A stretch of DNA of 64,000 nt, from positions 169,113 to 233,112 of the forward strand of contig NZ_MKFI01000006.1 of assembly GCF_001982635.1 (NCBI RefSeq). Reading direction: 5' to 3'. The notes beneath the pieces are model-generated. The model was not told the DNA's origin, ran no database searches, and saw nothing but the letters and a program-made list of their open reading frames with translations. Source of the stretch: Bradyrhizobium mercantei (GTDB lineage: Bacteria; Pseudomonadota; Alphaproteobacteria; Rhizobiales; Xanthobacteraceae). Of the stretch, positions 44,224 through 52,197 are shown piece after piece. How positions within the stretch are numbered: the stretch's first letter is position 1; each line of letters starts with the position of its first letter. Both the position numbers and the translations under genes were made by a program.

Positions 44224-45028
44224 GCAGGCGAAACCGCTGCCGTACAACGATCCCGCGCATTGGGACAAGATGGTTGCAGCCTATGAGGCGCAATCGCAGC
44301 CATTCACCACGCTGTTCGCCGACGCCGCGGTCGCGCGGCTTCCGATCGGCCCGTCATCGAAGGTGATCGACGTCGCCACCGGCACGGGCGCCGCGGCGCT
44401 TGCTGCGGCCCGCAGCGGCGCTGACGTGACCGCGATCGACTTCTCGGCCGGCATGGTGGCGCGAGTCCGCGCCCATGGCCTGCCAAATATTGAGGCGCGG
44501 CAGATGGACGGCCAGGCGCTCGATCTGCCCGACGCCGCTTTCGATGCGGCGGTGTCGGTGTTCGGCGTCATGCTGTTTCCGGACTGGCGCGCCGGACTGC
44601 GCGAAATGGCGCGGGTGACGCGGCCAGGCGGATCGGCGGCGATCGCGGTCTGGAAGAGCGCCGACGGCGCCGCCGTTCATCTCTTGCTGTCGCAGATCAT
44701 CCGGCGGCTCTATCCCGACACGGTCACGCCGATGCCCGTCTCGGGTCTCGCCGAGCTCGCCGATCCCACCCGCCTCGGCACTGCGGTGGTCGCCGCCGGC
44801 TTCTCCGATCCTGACGTCACCGAGATCACCCACGACTTCAAACTCAATGTCGCCAATCCAGCCGACGTCGACAAATTGTTCGAGTTCATGCCGCATTGGA
44901 GCGGGCTCGATGCCGACCAGAGCGCCGCGGTCGCGCACGCACTCCGGAGCGAGATCGAACAGAGGCGGGTCGGCGACAGCTTTGCGATTCCCTCGACCGC
45001 GCTGATCGCGACGGCGCGGCGGCCGTAG
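44210..45028 (+). CDS. Class I SAM-dependent methyltransferase
   Basis: This 272-residue enzyme belongs to the UbiE/COQ5-like group. Motif I is KVIDVATGTGAAALAAA (about residues 51-67), followed by the acidic residue in DVTAIDFSAGMV. FGVMLFPDWRAGLREMARVTRPGG is the post-motif region of small-molecule methyltransferases. The ATG at 44210 lies inside the end of the Rrf2 gene, giving translational coupling. The substrate is unknown. Coupling to an Rrf2 sensor suggests induction by a redox or toxic compound. Confidence 0.92.
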   Translation: MQQSKQAKPLPYNDPAHWDKMVAAYEAQSQPFTTLFADAAVARLPIGPSSKVIDVATGTGAAALAAARSGADVTAIDFSAGMVARVRAHGLPNIEARQMDGQALDLPDAAFDAAVSVFGVMLFPDWRAGLREMARVTRPGGSAAIAVWKSADGAAVHLLLSQIIRRLYPDTVTPMPVSGLAELADPTRLGTAVVAAGFSDPDVTEITHDFKLNVANPADVDKLFEFMPHWSGLDADQSAAVAHALRSEIEQRRVGDSFAIPSTALIATARRP

Positions 45029-45277
45029 AATGTGATGAAGTCAATTTGCGTGCACGGCATGAGAACGATCCGCCGCGTGATCGGCTGATGCCGACAGCGT
45101 CGCACGCTTGCGTCTTCTCAAATTGTGCAATGACGTAGCGGTCCAGCAACGGCGCGTTACAAAAGCTCGCGCGCGCGGAGATTCCGCAGCGTGCTCGCCG
45201 GGCCGCGTACTACAACAATCCCGTATTTTTTGAATGTGCGCCGATCCCGCCGCGGATCGGCGCGACGGGGGTTTACC

Positions 45278-47644
45278 TTGTTGCCGATTGCAAACTTCGC
45301 GCGGACCAGTTTCCGCTTCGTCGCCTCGCGCCTTGCATCCGAACGTCGCGACAGACGGCCATCAATCGCGCGACGCGTGGCCTGCGGCCTCGCTTTGATC
45401 GCCGCCGCGCTGTTCAGTTCGGTCGCGGCCGCCAGCGCGCCGGCGCCGGCGGTGGCCTCGATCTCCCCGACATCGGGTCCCGCGGCGGGCGGCACCATCG
45501 TCATCATCGCCGGCGGCAGCTTCAACACCGCGACCGCGCTGCACTTCGGCGCCACCGCTGCGACGAGCTTCGTCATCAATTCGAATGAACAGATCACGGC
45601 GGTCGCACCGGCCGGGACCGGGACGGTGGATATCACCGTGACCAATCCAAGCGGGACATCATCGGCGTCGCCCGCGGATCAGTTCACCTACATCGCGTCC
45701 GCGCCGACGGTGACGTCGGTTTCGCCCGGCACGGGACCCGCCGCGGGCAGCACCTCGGTCACCATCACCGGCACCGGCTTCACCGGCACCACCGCGGTGA
45801 AATTCGGTGCCGTCACCGCAACCGGCTTCACCGTCAACTCCGCGACGTCGATCACCGCGACCTCGCCGGCGGGCACCGGCACTGTCGACATCACCGTGAC
45901 GACACCAGCCGGCACATCGGCAACCTCGGCGGCGGACCAGTTCACCTATACCAGCGCGCCGACGGTGACCGCGGTCGCGCCGGCATCGGGTCTAGCTGCG
46001 GGCGGCACGTCGGTCGCGATCACCGGCACCAACCTGACCGGCGCGACCGCAGTGAAATTCGGCGCGACCAATGCGGCGAGCTTCACGGTCAACTCGGCGA
46101 CGTCGATCACCGCGATCTCGCCCGCAGGCAGCGGCACTGTCGATATCACCGTGACGACGGCCGCCGGGACGTCAGCGACATCGACGGCGGACCGTTTCAC
46201 CTTTGCGGTGGCGACGACACAGACCACGCTGAGCTCGTCGCAGAACCCGAGCAGCTTCGGCCAGTCGGTGACCTTCACCGCCAGGGTGACCACCGCGGGC
46301 GGCACGCCGACGGGCACGGTGACCTTCAGCGACAATGGTTCGCCGATCGGCACCGCGACCCTCGCGGCAGGTGCAGCGACATTCTCGATTGCGACGCTCA
46401 GGATCGGCAGCCACGCCATCACGGCGAGCTATGCCGGCAACGGCCCGTTCGACGCCAGCACCTCGCCGGCGCTGGCGCAGAGCGTCGGAGTCCCGTCCGA
46501 CAGCGTGAAGCTGCGGGCGTTGCAGATCGACCTCACCAAGGTCGTGGCGCAGAGCTCCGGCCAGGCGATCTCGGGTGCGATCGACGGCGCGATCTCGGAG
46601 GGCTTCAGCGAAGGCGGCAGCTTCATGACGCCGAGCGGCGCCGGCATGCGCTTCAACTTCGCGGCCGATCCGGCAGACGGCGTGGCGCAGGCCGATCCGG
46701 GCGATCGCAGCGCTTACGCTTCGGATGGCAATTCCGCCGCCCCCGGACGCAGTTCGCGGATCGACAATGCATTTGCCGCGATCGACCAGCAGATGCCGGC
46801 CAAGGCGAAGCCCAAAACCACGCGCGAAGCACGCGACTGGCTGTTCTGGATCGACGTCAGGGGCAGCGGCATCGACCGCTGGTCGTCCCCGACCTCGCCT
46901 GATGTCGGCACGTCGGGCTCGTCGATCTACGGCAACCAGCTCAACGCGCTCATGGGACTGACCTACAGGGCAATGCCGAACCTGTTGATCGGTGCCGTCG
47001 CCGGCTATGAGACCTTCAACTACACGGCCCAGGACATCAGCGGAAAGCTCACAGGCGACGGCTGGACCGTGGGGACCTATCTCGGCTGGATGATCACGCC
47101 GACGCTGCGTTACGACGCCGCCGTGACCTTCTCCCAGATCGGCTACAACGGCGTGGCGGGAACGGCGCAGGGCAATTTCAACGGCGACCGCTGGATGTTC
47201 GCGACCGGGCTGACCGGAAGCTACAGGATGAGCAACCTCCTGATCGAACCATCCGCACGCCTCTACACGCTGTGGGAGCATGAGAACGCCTATACCGACA
47301 CGCTCGGCACGCTGCAGACTGCGCGCGACTTCGTCACCGGCCGCGCGTCCGGTGGTGTCAAGCTGAGCTATCCGCTGGCATCGACCGACGCTGCGGTGCT
47401 CGCGCCCTATCTCGGCATCTATGGCGACTATTATTTCAGCCGGGACGATGCCGCGGCGCTGGCCGTAAACGGAATTCCGGTCAATCCGACGCTGGTGCTG
47501 GAGGGCTGGTCGGCCCGCGTCACCGGTGGGCTGAACGCCACGCTCGCAGGCGGCACCATGCTCGGCCTCGGGGCGGAGTATGGCGGGCTCGGCGGCATCG
47601 CCCGGCTCTGGACGTTCTCGGCCAGGGCGCGCGTGCCGTTCTGA
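45278..47644 (+). CDS. Autotransporter with TIG/IPT repeats
   Basis: I take the TTG at 45278 after a GGGGG run as the start (788 residues); the frame is open to a GTG at 45191. An extended, arginine-rich leader ends in a hydrophobic signal (VACGLALIAAALFSSVAAASA). Three TIG/IPT immunoglobulin-like domains follow, each containing ITxTGxxFTGATAVKFGA- and GTVDITVT-like segments. An Ig-like bacterial domain (FTARVTTAGGTPTGTVTFSDNG) comes next, then a linker and a C-terminal autotransporter beta-barrel of about 270 residues beginning ARDWLFWIDVRG and ending in Phe. It would be displayed on the outer membrane and could act in adhesion. The second and third TIG repeats are strikingly alike. Confidence 0.88.
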   Translation: MLPIANFARTSFRFVASRLASERRDRRPSIARRVACGLALIAAALFSSVAAASAPAPAVASISPTSGPAAGGTIVIIAGGSFNTATALHFGATAATSFVINSNEQITAVAPAGTGTVDITVTNPSGTSSASPADQFTYIASAPTVTSVSPGTGPAAGSTSVTITGTGFTGTTAVKFGAVTATGFTVNSATSITATSPAGTGTVDITVTTPAGTSATSAADQFTYTSAPTVTAVAPASGLAAGGTSVAITGTNLTGATAVKFGATNAASFTVNSATSITAISPAGSGTVDITVTTAAGTSATSTADRFTFAVATTQTTLSSSQNPSSFGQSVTFTARVTTAGGTPTGTVTFSDNGSPIGTATLAAGAATFSIATLRIGSHAITASYAGNGPFDASTSPALAQSVGVPSDSVKLRALQIDLTKVVAQSSGQAISGAIDGAISEGFSEGGSFMTPSGAGMRFNFAADPADGVAQADPGDRSAYASDGNSAAPGRSSRIDNAFAAIDQQMPAKAKPKTTREARDWLFWIDVRGSGIDRWSSPTSPDVGTSGSSIYGNQLNALMGLTYRAMPNLLIGAVAGYETFNYTAQDISGKLTGDGWTVGTYLGWMITPTLRYDAAVTFSQIGYNGVAGTAQGNFNGDRWMFATGLTGSYRMSNLLIEPSARLYTLWEHENAYTDTLGTLQTARDFVTGRASGGVKLSYPLASTDAAVLAPYLGIYGDYYFSRDDAAALAVNGIPVNPTLVLEGWSARVTGGLNATLAGGTMLGLGAEYGGLGGIARLWTFSARARVPF

Positions 47645-47650
47645 CCTGCG

Positions 47651-47833
47651 CTAGCGTTTGTCGTCGTCCTGCTGGTCACTGTCGCGGCTTTGTCCGCGAC
47701 TCGGCGGTTGCAGGCCGGCGCTGTTGGCCCAGCGGTCGAGTTCTTCGATCACCCGGCGATGGCTCGGCCGTAGCTTCGACGAACCGCCGGGCTCCTGTGA
47801 AAGTTTTCGGGGCAGCTTGACCTGTTCTGGCAT
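47651..47833 (-). CDS. Small basic hypothetical protein
   Basis: This is a 60-residue protein starting at the ATG at 47833 (MPEQVKLPRKL), preceded by GGAGCC at good spacing. It is hydrophilic, with a short helical segment (HRRVIEELDRWANSAGL) and a charged tail rich in Asp, Arg and Gln. It lies between the convergent autotransporter gene and mscL on the mscL strand. I do not recognise it. The strong ribosome-binding site and non-random composition support it being real. Confidence 0.6.
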   Translation of the reverse strand: MPEQVKLPRKLSQEPGGSSKLRPSHRRVIEELDRWANSAGLQPPSRGQSRDSDQQDDDKR

Positions 47834-47880
47834 GACTAGGCTCCAGAGCTGGGCAGTACGCACGATGCAGGTAGCGATCG

Positions 47881-48300
47881 CTACGCACGCGATTTCAGAA
47901 GGTCGCGAATCTCGGTGAGCAGTTCCTGCTCCTTGGTCGGCTTCGGCGGCTCGGCCGGCGTCGCGGGTGCTTCACGCTTGAGCTGGTTCATCAGGCGGAC
48001 CACGATGAACAGCACGAAGGCGACGATCAGGAAGTTGAGCGTCAAGGTCAGGAAGTTGCCCCAGGCCAGCACCGCACCCTGCTTCTTGGCGTCGGCCAGG
48101 TTGGTCGCCGTCACCGACTTCGACAGCGCGGTGAAGTAGTTGGAGAAATCGAGGCCGCCGCTGATGGCGCCGATGATCGGCATGATGATATCGGCCACCA
48201 TCGACGAGACGATTGCGCCGAACGCCGCGCCGATGATCACGCCGACGGCGAGATCGACGACGTTGCCCTTCATGGCGAATTCCTTGAATTCCTTCAGCAT
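47881..48300 (-). CDS. mscL: Large-conductance mechanosensitive channel
   Basis: This 139-residue inner-membrane protein forms the pentameric emergency-release channel. The N-terminal amphipathic helix and first membrane helix are typical (MLKEFKEFAMKGNVVDLAVGVIIGAAFGAIVSSMV), and the second helix is NFLIVAFVLFIVVRLMN. The C-terminal helix ends in EELLTEIRDLL-like sequence (EQELLTEIRDLLKSR). The length is that of the family. The start follows AGGAGATCAC. It is one of three mechanosensitive channels in this window. Confidence 0.97.
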   Translation of the reverse strand: MLKEFKEFAMKGNVVDLAVGVIIGAAFGAIVSSMVADIIMPIIGAISGGLDFSNYFTALSKSVTATNLADAKKQGAVLAWGNFLTLTLNFLIVAFVLFIVVRLMNQLKREAPATPAEPPKPTKEQELLTEIRDLLKSRA

Positions 48301-48371
48301 GTGATCTCCTGTTGCAAAGGATGTGGCGCGGCCCGGCGACTGGGTCGCCGGCCGCTACAAAGCTGCGAAGA

Positions 48372-48650
48372 TTATTTGCGAACTTCCGACTTCGCCGGCG
48401 CGGCGACCGGTTGAGCGGGCGCGGCCTGCTCCCAGGGTGCAGGCAAGATGACCCGCGCCGGCGGCGGGAGCTGCGCGGCGCGCTGCACGTTCGCATTCGC
48501 CGGATGCTGCTCGTCACCGGAATTATCCGCGCGGGCGATGGCGATGGTGATGCCCAGCGCCAGTGCTGCTAGTCCGAGTCCCGAGCCGACCGACGCGGCG
48601 ACAGCACCAGTCCGCGGCCTGTTCAGGATGGCAGGATGAGATGAGGTCAT
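48372..48650 (-). CDS. Single-pass membrane hypothetical protein
   Basis: This is a 92-residue protein with one hydrophobic segment (about residues 17-40, AVAASVGSGLGLAALALGITIAIA) and a proline/alanine-rich tail containing RAAQLPPPARVILPAPWEQ. It is probably anchored in the inner membrane with the tail in the periplasm. The start ATG follows GAGGAGC. I do not recognise the family. It is on the same strand as mscL and the DUF3597 gene with gaps under 100 bases, so co-transcription is possible. Confidence 0.65.
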   Translation of the reverse strand: MTSSHPAILNRPRTGAVAASVGSGLGLAALALGITIAIARADNSGDEQHPANANVQRAAQLPPPARVILPAPWEQAAPAQPVAAPAKSEVRK

Positions 48651-48733
48651 CGCAACTGCTCCTCACGCAATACGCATGGTTCGGAGCCGTGCGGGCCGCT
48701 AAAGCGCGACACGCACGGCTCGATAAGGAATCG

Positions 48734-49144
48734 TCAGGTCTTGATGTCGGCCGGCAGCTTGCCGCCATTGGCGGCGAGCTTGGCCATCACCTGCTGATGC
48801 AGCCAGACATTCATGGCCGCGGTGTTGTTGGTGTCGCCGGTGTAGTGCAGCTCCTTGGCGAGCTCCTTGCGCGCGGCAAGGCTCGAGTCGAGGCCGAGCG
48901 CCTTCATCAGATCGACGATCGAGGTGCGCCAGTCGAGCTTCTCGCCGGTGGCAGCGGCCGCCTTGTCGACGATCGCCGCGACGTCGACCGTTTGCGCTGC
49001 GGGCGCGGCGGAAGCAGGTGCTGACGATGATGTCGATGTTGAAGCCGGCGCGGCGCCGGGCGCGGCAGTCGTTGTGGTCTCAGCGGTCTTGGCCTGGGCG
49101 CCGTGGCCGAAGATTGCACCCATGATGCTTCCAAAAATGCTCAT
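48734..49144 (-). CDS. DUF3597 domain-containing protein
   Basis: This is a 136-residue protein. The N-terminal amphipathic stretch (MSIFGSIMGAIFGHG) is followed by a Ala/Ser/Thr/Pro-rich linker (about 18-50) and the conserved DUF3597 domain. The domain signatures are VDVAAIVDKAAAATGEKLDWRTSIVDLMKALGLD and LAKELHYTGDTNNTAAMNVWLHQQVMAKLAANGG. The fold resembles small LysM-associated helical domains, and its function is unknown. It heads a minus-strand cluster with the small membrane protein and mscL. Confidence 0.9.
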   Translation of the reverse strand: MSIFGSIMGAIFGHGAQAKTAETTTTAAPGAAPASTSTSSSAPASAAPAAQTVDVAAIVDKAAAATGEKLDWRTSIVDLMKALGLDSSLAARKELAKELHYTGDTNNTAAMNVWLHQQVMAKLAANGGKLPADIKT

Positions 49145-49346
49145 GTTCTCTCACTCCGTGCGCCCGAGACACCGTCTCGTGGCTGCTTCCAATGACGGAG
49201 CGAACGATAGGAAGGCCATTGGCCGAGCGGAAGATGACCATCGTCACTATCGGAGTGTGGGACGGCGTGGTGCAGTCGGGGAGAGAATCGTGCGGTCGTG
49301 TGCCGCACGTCGCGAGCGTTTCATCGTACGCCCCACGTGCGATGAA

Positions 49347-49397
49347 GTCAGCCGTCCCGGCCCGATTCGCCAGCCCCGAGAAGTCGGGACGGCTGAC
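49347..49397. terminator. Hairpin after the small GTPase gene
   Basis: Perfect 13-base arms, GTCAGCCGTCCCG and CGGGACGGCTGAC, surround a 25-base centre, 34 bases beyond the GTPase stop codon. No U-tract follows on the minus strand, so it is either a weak terminator or a 3'-end stabilising structure for the three-gene operon. Confidence 0.5.
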
Positions 49398-49430
49398 ACC
49401 AACGCGCGCTTAGTGCCAGGGTATCGCGAT

Positions 49431-49931
49431 CTAGAGCTGGCGACGGCGGATGGTCTGGGCGAGCTCGACGAAGCTTTCCGAGATGCCGACGCCGGTCTTG
49501 GCGCTGACCGATTTGACGCTCGACTTGGCGAGCCCGGCGACCTGGCCGGCGCTGCCCGCAGCTTCCGGCAGATCGATCTTGTTCAACAACGCCCGGTACG
49601 GCCGGCCCGGAAATCGCTCCTCGAAGCCGCGGACCAGTTCGACCATGCGGGTCACGGTCTGCGGGCGCGTGACGTCGGACACGATGATGGCGGCGGATGC
49701 GCCGGTGACATAGACGGTGTCGAAGATCTGCGTGCCGAAATCGCCGTCGGTGTCCCACAGCACGAGGCGCATCGGATCGCTGCCGTCGGCCTGCACCACG
49801 TCGTGGCTCAGGATCTCGACGCCGAGCGTGGATTTGTACTGACCCTCGAACCGGTTGTAGATCAGGCGATAGAGTATCGAGGTCTTGCCGACCCCCATAT
49901 CGCCGAGCAGCATGACTTTTGCGGTGAGCAT
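49431..49931 (-). CDS. Ras/Rab-like small GTPase
   Basis: This is a 166-residue protein made of one Ras-like G domain. The nucleotide motifs are G1 GDMGVGKTS (residues 10-18), the switch-I Thr at 35 (KSTLGVEI), G3 WDTDGD (59-64), G4 NKID and G5 SAK. G3 differs from the Rab consensus WDTAGQ: the catalytic Gln is replaced by Asp, so intrinsic hydrolysis may be altered. There is no C-terminal lipidation Cys. The ATG at 49931 overlaps the stop of the upstream OmpA-fusion gene by one base (TGATG), so the two are coupled. Bacterial Ras-like GTPases such as MglA work with roadblock/longin partners. The upstream gene appears to carry such a domain. Confidence 0.92.
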   Translation of the reverse strand: MLTAKVMLLGDMGVGKTSILYRLIYNRFEGQYKSTLGVEILSHDVVQADGSDPMRLVLWDTDGDFGTQIFDTVYVTGASAAIIVSDVTRPQTVTRMVELVRGFEERFPGRPYRALLNKIDLPEAAGSAGQVAGLAKSSVKSVSAKTGVGISESFVELAQTIRRRQL

Positions 49932-51682
49932 CAACGGGCCACTTCGCCTCGATAGACCGTCTCGAACGCCACGCGGCGGTTGCCGCCGACGGTGGCATCG
50001 AGCCGATCGGTGATCGGCATCGTCGCGGCGCGCGACACCAGGATCAGCCGCGACGCCTCGACCCCGAGCGCCGTCAGCTTGCGCTGCACCTGCTCCGCCC
50101 GCTTGCGTCCCAGCGTCTTGTTGGTGCCTTCCGTGCCGCTCTGATCGGCATAGCCGACGATCCGCACCTTGAGATCGTTGTTCGTCAGCAGCCCGGCAAG
50201 CTCGCGCAGCTGCTGCTCGGCCTGGTCGTTGTCGAGGACTTCGTCTGAATTGTTGGCGAAGAAGATCGCGGTCGAGGCGATGAAGCGCTCGAGCCGCGCC
50301 GCCGGGCCGTCGGCGACGGATTGCAGTTTTGCAACTTCCTCGGCGAGCTTCGCCGATTGCTCGCCGAGCTTGTTGTATTGCTCGGTCAGCCCGGCGTATT
50401 TCTGATCGCCGGACTTTGCCTGTGCGCTGATCGCCTCGCGCGTCTGGTCGAGGCTTGCCTGCAAGCGTGTCAGGCTTTGCTGCAGTCCCGCGACGCCGGC
50501 CTGCGATGCCGCGATTTGCTCCGGTGTGGCGACCTGCCCGATCCGGTTGACGACCTTGTAGGGTGCCGCAGCCGTAGCGAGCGCGTCGATCAACGGCGCG
50601 GTCTCCAGCTGGCTCGGCTCGATGCCCGAGACGGCCACGCTTCGGCTGCCGTGGTCGAAATCAAGCCGCAACGGGAACGAGGCCAGCAACGGCTGCTTCG
50701 CGGCGAGCTGCTCCAGCGCCGCTTGGGTCCGCCGCTCCAAAAGGCTGCGCGTCACCGACGTCGCGGCAAGGTAAAGCAACAGCGCGGCCAGGGCGGCGAG
50801 CACGGCGAACAGGATCACCTTGCCGCGCCGGCTCGCGATCCGCCGCGGCGCATCGTCGGTCTCGATCGCGGCCGCGAGCGACGCCAGCATCGGCCCGTCG
50901 CAATCCGCGCCGCGGTCGATGCGCTCGATCGCATCGAAGAACAGCGAGTTGATCCTGGCATTGTCGGCCGGACGCAGCGGCCCCAGGCACTCCGCCGCCA
51001 GGATGAAGCGGGGCGAGGCGCGCAGCGCAAGCTGCCGGCCGCCGAAATCAAGCGTTTGCAGATTGCCTTCGCCCGCCAGCGCCTGCACCGAGAACTCGAG
51101 GATCGCCGCGACCATCGCGCTGAGCAGATCGGCGCGCTCGTCGGGGGTCGCTTCGCGCTTCCAGTCGGCGATCAGCCGGCCATTGCCGCGCTCGATGATC
51201 AGAAGCCGGTTGATCTGCGGCGGGGCATCCGCAAGCACGAATTCGCTGATCGGACGCCCCGTCACCAGCGACTTGACCCGCCCGACCCACAACTGCGCCG
51301 AGGTCAGCGCATTGATGCGCTGCTCGAGCGAGGCAACCAGTTCCCTGAACGCATTGGCGACCGCGGCGCTGACCAGCCGGCCGACGATCGGATAGAGCGC
51401 CTCGATCATCTGCTCGCGCGAATTCTTGATCTCGCTGCGGATCGCGGAGACCACGACCGGCGCAATCGCGCTGGCGAGTTCGCGCGGCCGGTTGACCTCG
51501 GCACGCTCCAACGCCTCGACCAGAATGCCGGCGGTGGCCGTCTCCAGGCGATCGGCATTGCCGACATAGCGCTGTAGCGTATCGAGGTCGGCCTCCAGCG
51601 ACGTCAGACGCGTCGCCTCCGGCTGAAACAGCAAGGTCTTGAGCTGCTCGATCTCGCGGTTTTGGCCGGCAGCAGCTGCCAT
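49931..51682 (-). CDS. Longin/roadblock-like, transmembrane, coiled-coil, OmpA fusion protein
   Basis: This 583-residue protein starts at the ATG at 51682, one base after the upstream stop codon. Residues 1-130 are helical (PVVVSAIRSEIKNSREQMIEALYPIVGRLV). Residues about 155-240 look like a roadblock/longin-type domain (RLLIIERGNGRLIADW, then a helix, then NLQTLDFGGRQLALRASPRFILA). One membrane helix is at about 288-309. The periplasmic side has a BON-like segment (about 330-385), a coiled coil (about 395-455) and an OmpA peptidoglycan-binding domain (about 465-580, with SDEVLDNDQ, GYADQSGTEGTNKTLGRKRAEQV). The cytoplasmic half would contact the co-encoded GTPase, while the OmpA domain holds the cell wall. 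The roadblock assignment is by pattern and needs a profile search. Confidence 0.85.
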   Translation of the reverse strand: MAAAAGQNREIEQLKTLLFQPEATRLTSLEADLDTLQRYVGNADRLETATAGILVEALERAEVNRPRELASAIAPVVVSAIRSEIKNSREQMIEALYPIVGRLVSAAVANAFRELVASLEQRINALTSAQLWVGRVKSLVTGRPISEFVLADAPPQINRLLIIERGNGRLIADWKREATPDERADLLSAMVAAILEFSVQALAGEGNLQTLDFGGRQLALRASPRFILAAECLGPLRPADNARINSLFFDAIERIDRGADCDGPMLASLAAAIETDDAPRRIASRRGKVILFAVLAALAALLLYLAATSVTRSLLERRTQAALEQLAAKQPLLASFPLRLDFDHGSRSVAVSGIEPSQLETAPLIDALATAAAPYKVVNRIGQVATPEQIAASQAGVAGLQQSLTRLQASLDQTREAISAQAKSGDQKYAGLTEQYNKLGEQSAKLAEEVAKLQSVADGPAARLERFIASTAIFFANNSDEVLDNDQAEQQLRELAGLLTNNDLKVRIVGYADQSGTEGTNKTLGRKRAEQVQRKLTALGVEASRLILVSRAATMPITDRLDATVGGNRRVAFETVYRGEVAR

Positions 51683-51683
51683 G

Positions 51684-52037
51684 CTATTTGCCCGTGCGGC
51701 CCGATCCCAATCCGCTGATGACGGTGCCGAGCTGGGTGATCGCCGCGCCGACATCCTTCAGCGAGTCGAGGCGCTTCTGCTCGGTATCCCGCTCGAGGTC
51801 GGAGAGCCGCGCGGAAAGCGCGGTGAGCTCGTTGGTGAAATCAGCCTGCATCTGCTTGAGCGAGGCCTGCATCTCCTCGCGCAGGCCCGAGAGATTGGTC
51901 TCGAGCGAGCGTTGCGCACCACCGAACAGGAGGTCGCGGACCTGATCGATCGCCGCCATGCCATGCGCCGCAGGATCCGCGCCGTTGCCGGCCGCCGGTC
52001 CGTCCGTATCCTTGGTCTGGCGCTCGATACCCTTCAT
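51684..52037 (-). CDS. Coiled-coil protein of the GTPase/OmpA operon
   Basis: I take the ATG at 52037 (MKGIERQTKD) after AGGAAAAG, giving 117 residues; an ATG at 52058 is an alternative. Residues 1-27 are polar. The segment IDQVRDLLFGGAQRSLETNL resembles the first 30 residues of the downstream OmpA-fusion protein (IEQLKTLLFQPEATRLTSLE). A coiled coil follows (LREEMQASLKQMQADFTNELTALSARLSDLERD), then a short tail. The stop is one base from the next start, so this is the first gene of a three-gene operon. It may hetero-oligomerise with the OmpA-fusion protein through the shared segment. Confidence 0.8.
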   Translation of the reverse strand: MKGIERQTKDTDGPAAGNGADPAAHGMAAIDQVRDLLFGGAQRSLETNLSGLREEMQASLKQMQADFTNELTALSARLSDLERDTEQKRLDSLKDVGAAITQLGTVISGLGSGRTGK

Positions 52038-52197
52038 GGTCTTTTCCTGCTTACTCATAGCTGCGCAATCCGGATCTGCGCTGTCAAAAAGCAAATCCGA
52101 AACAACCCTATAGCCAATTTTGCGGGCGCGGCCCAGAGAAAGGCGAGCAATCTCAGCAAGATCAACCGCTTGGTTGTGCCGCTGAGGGCAATTATTT

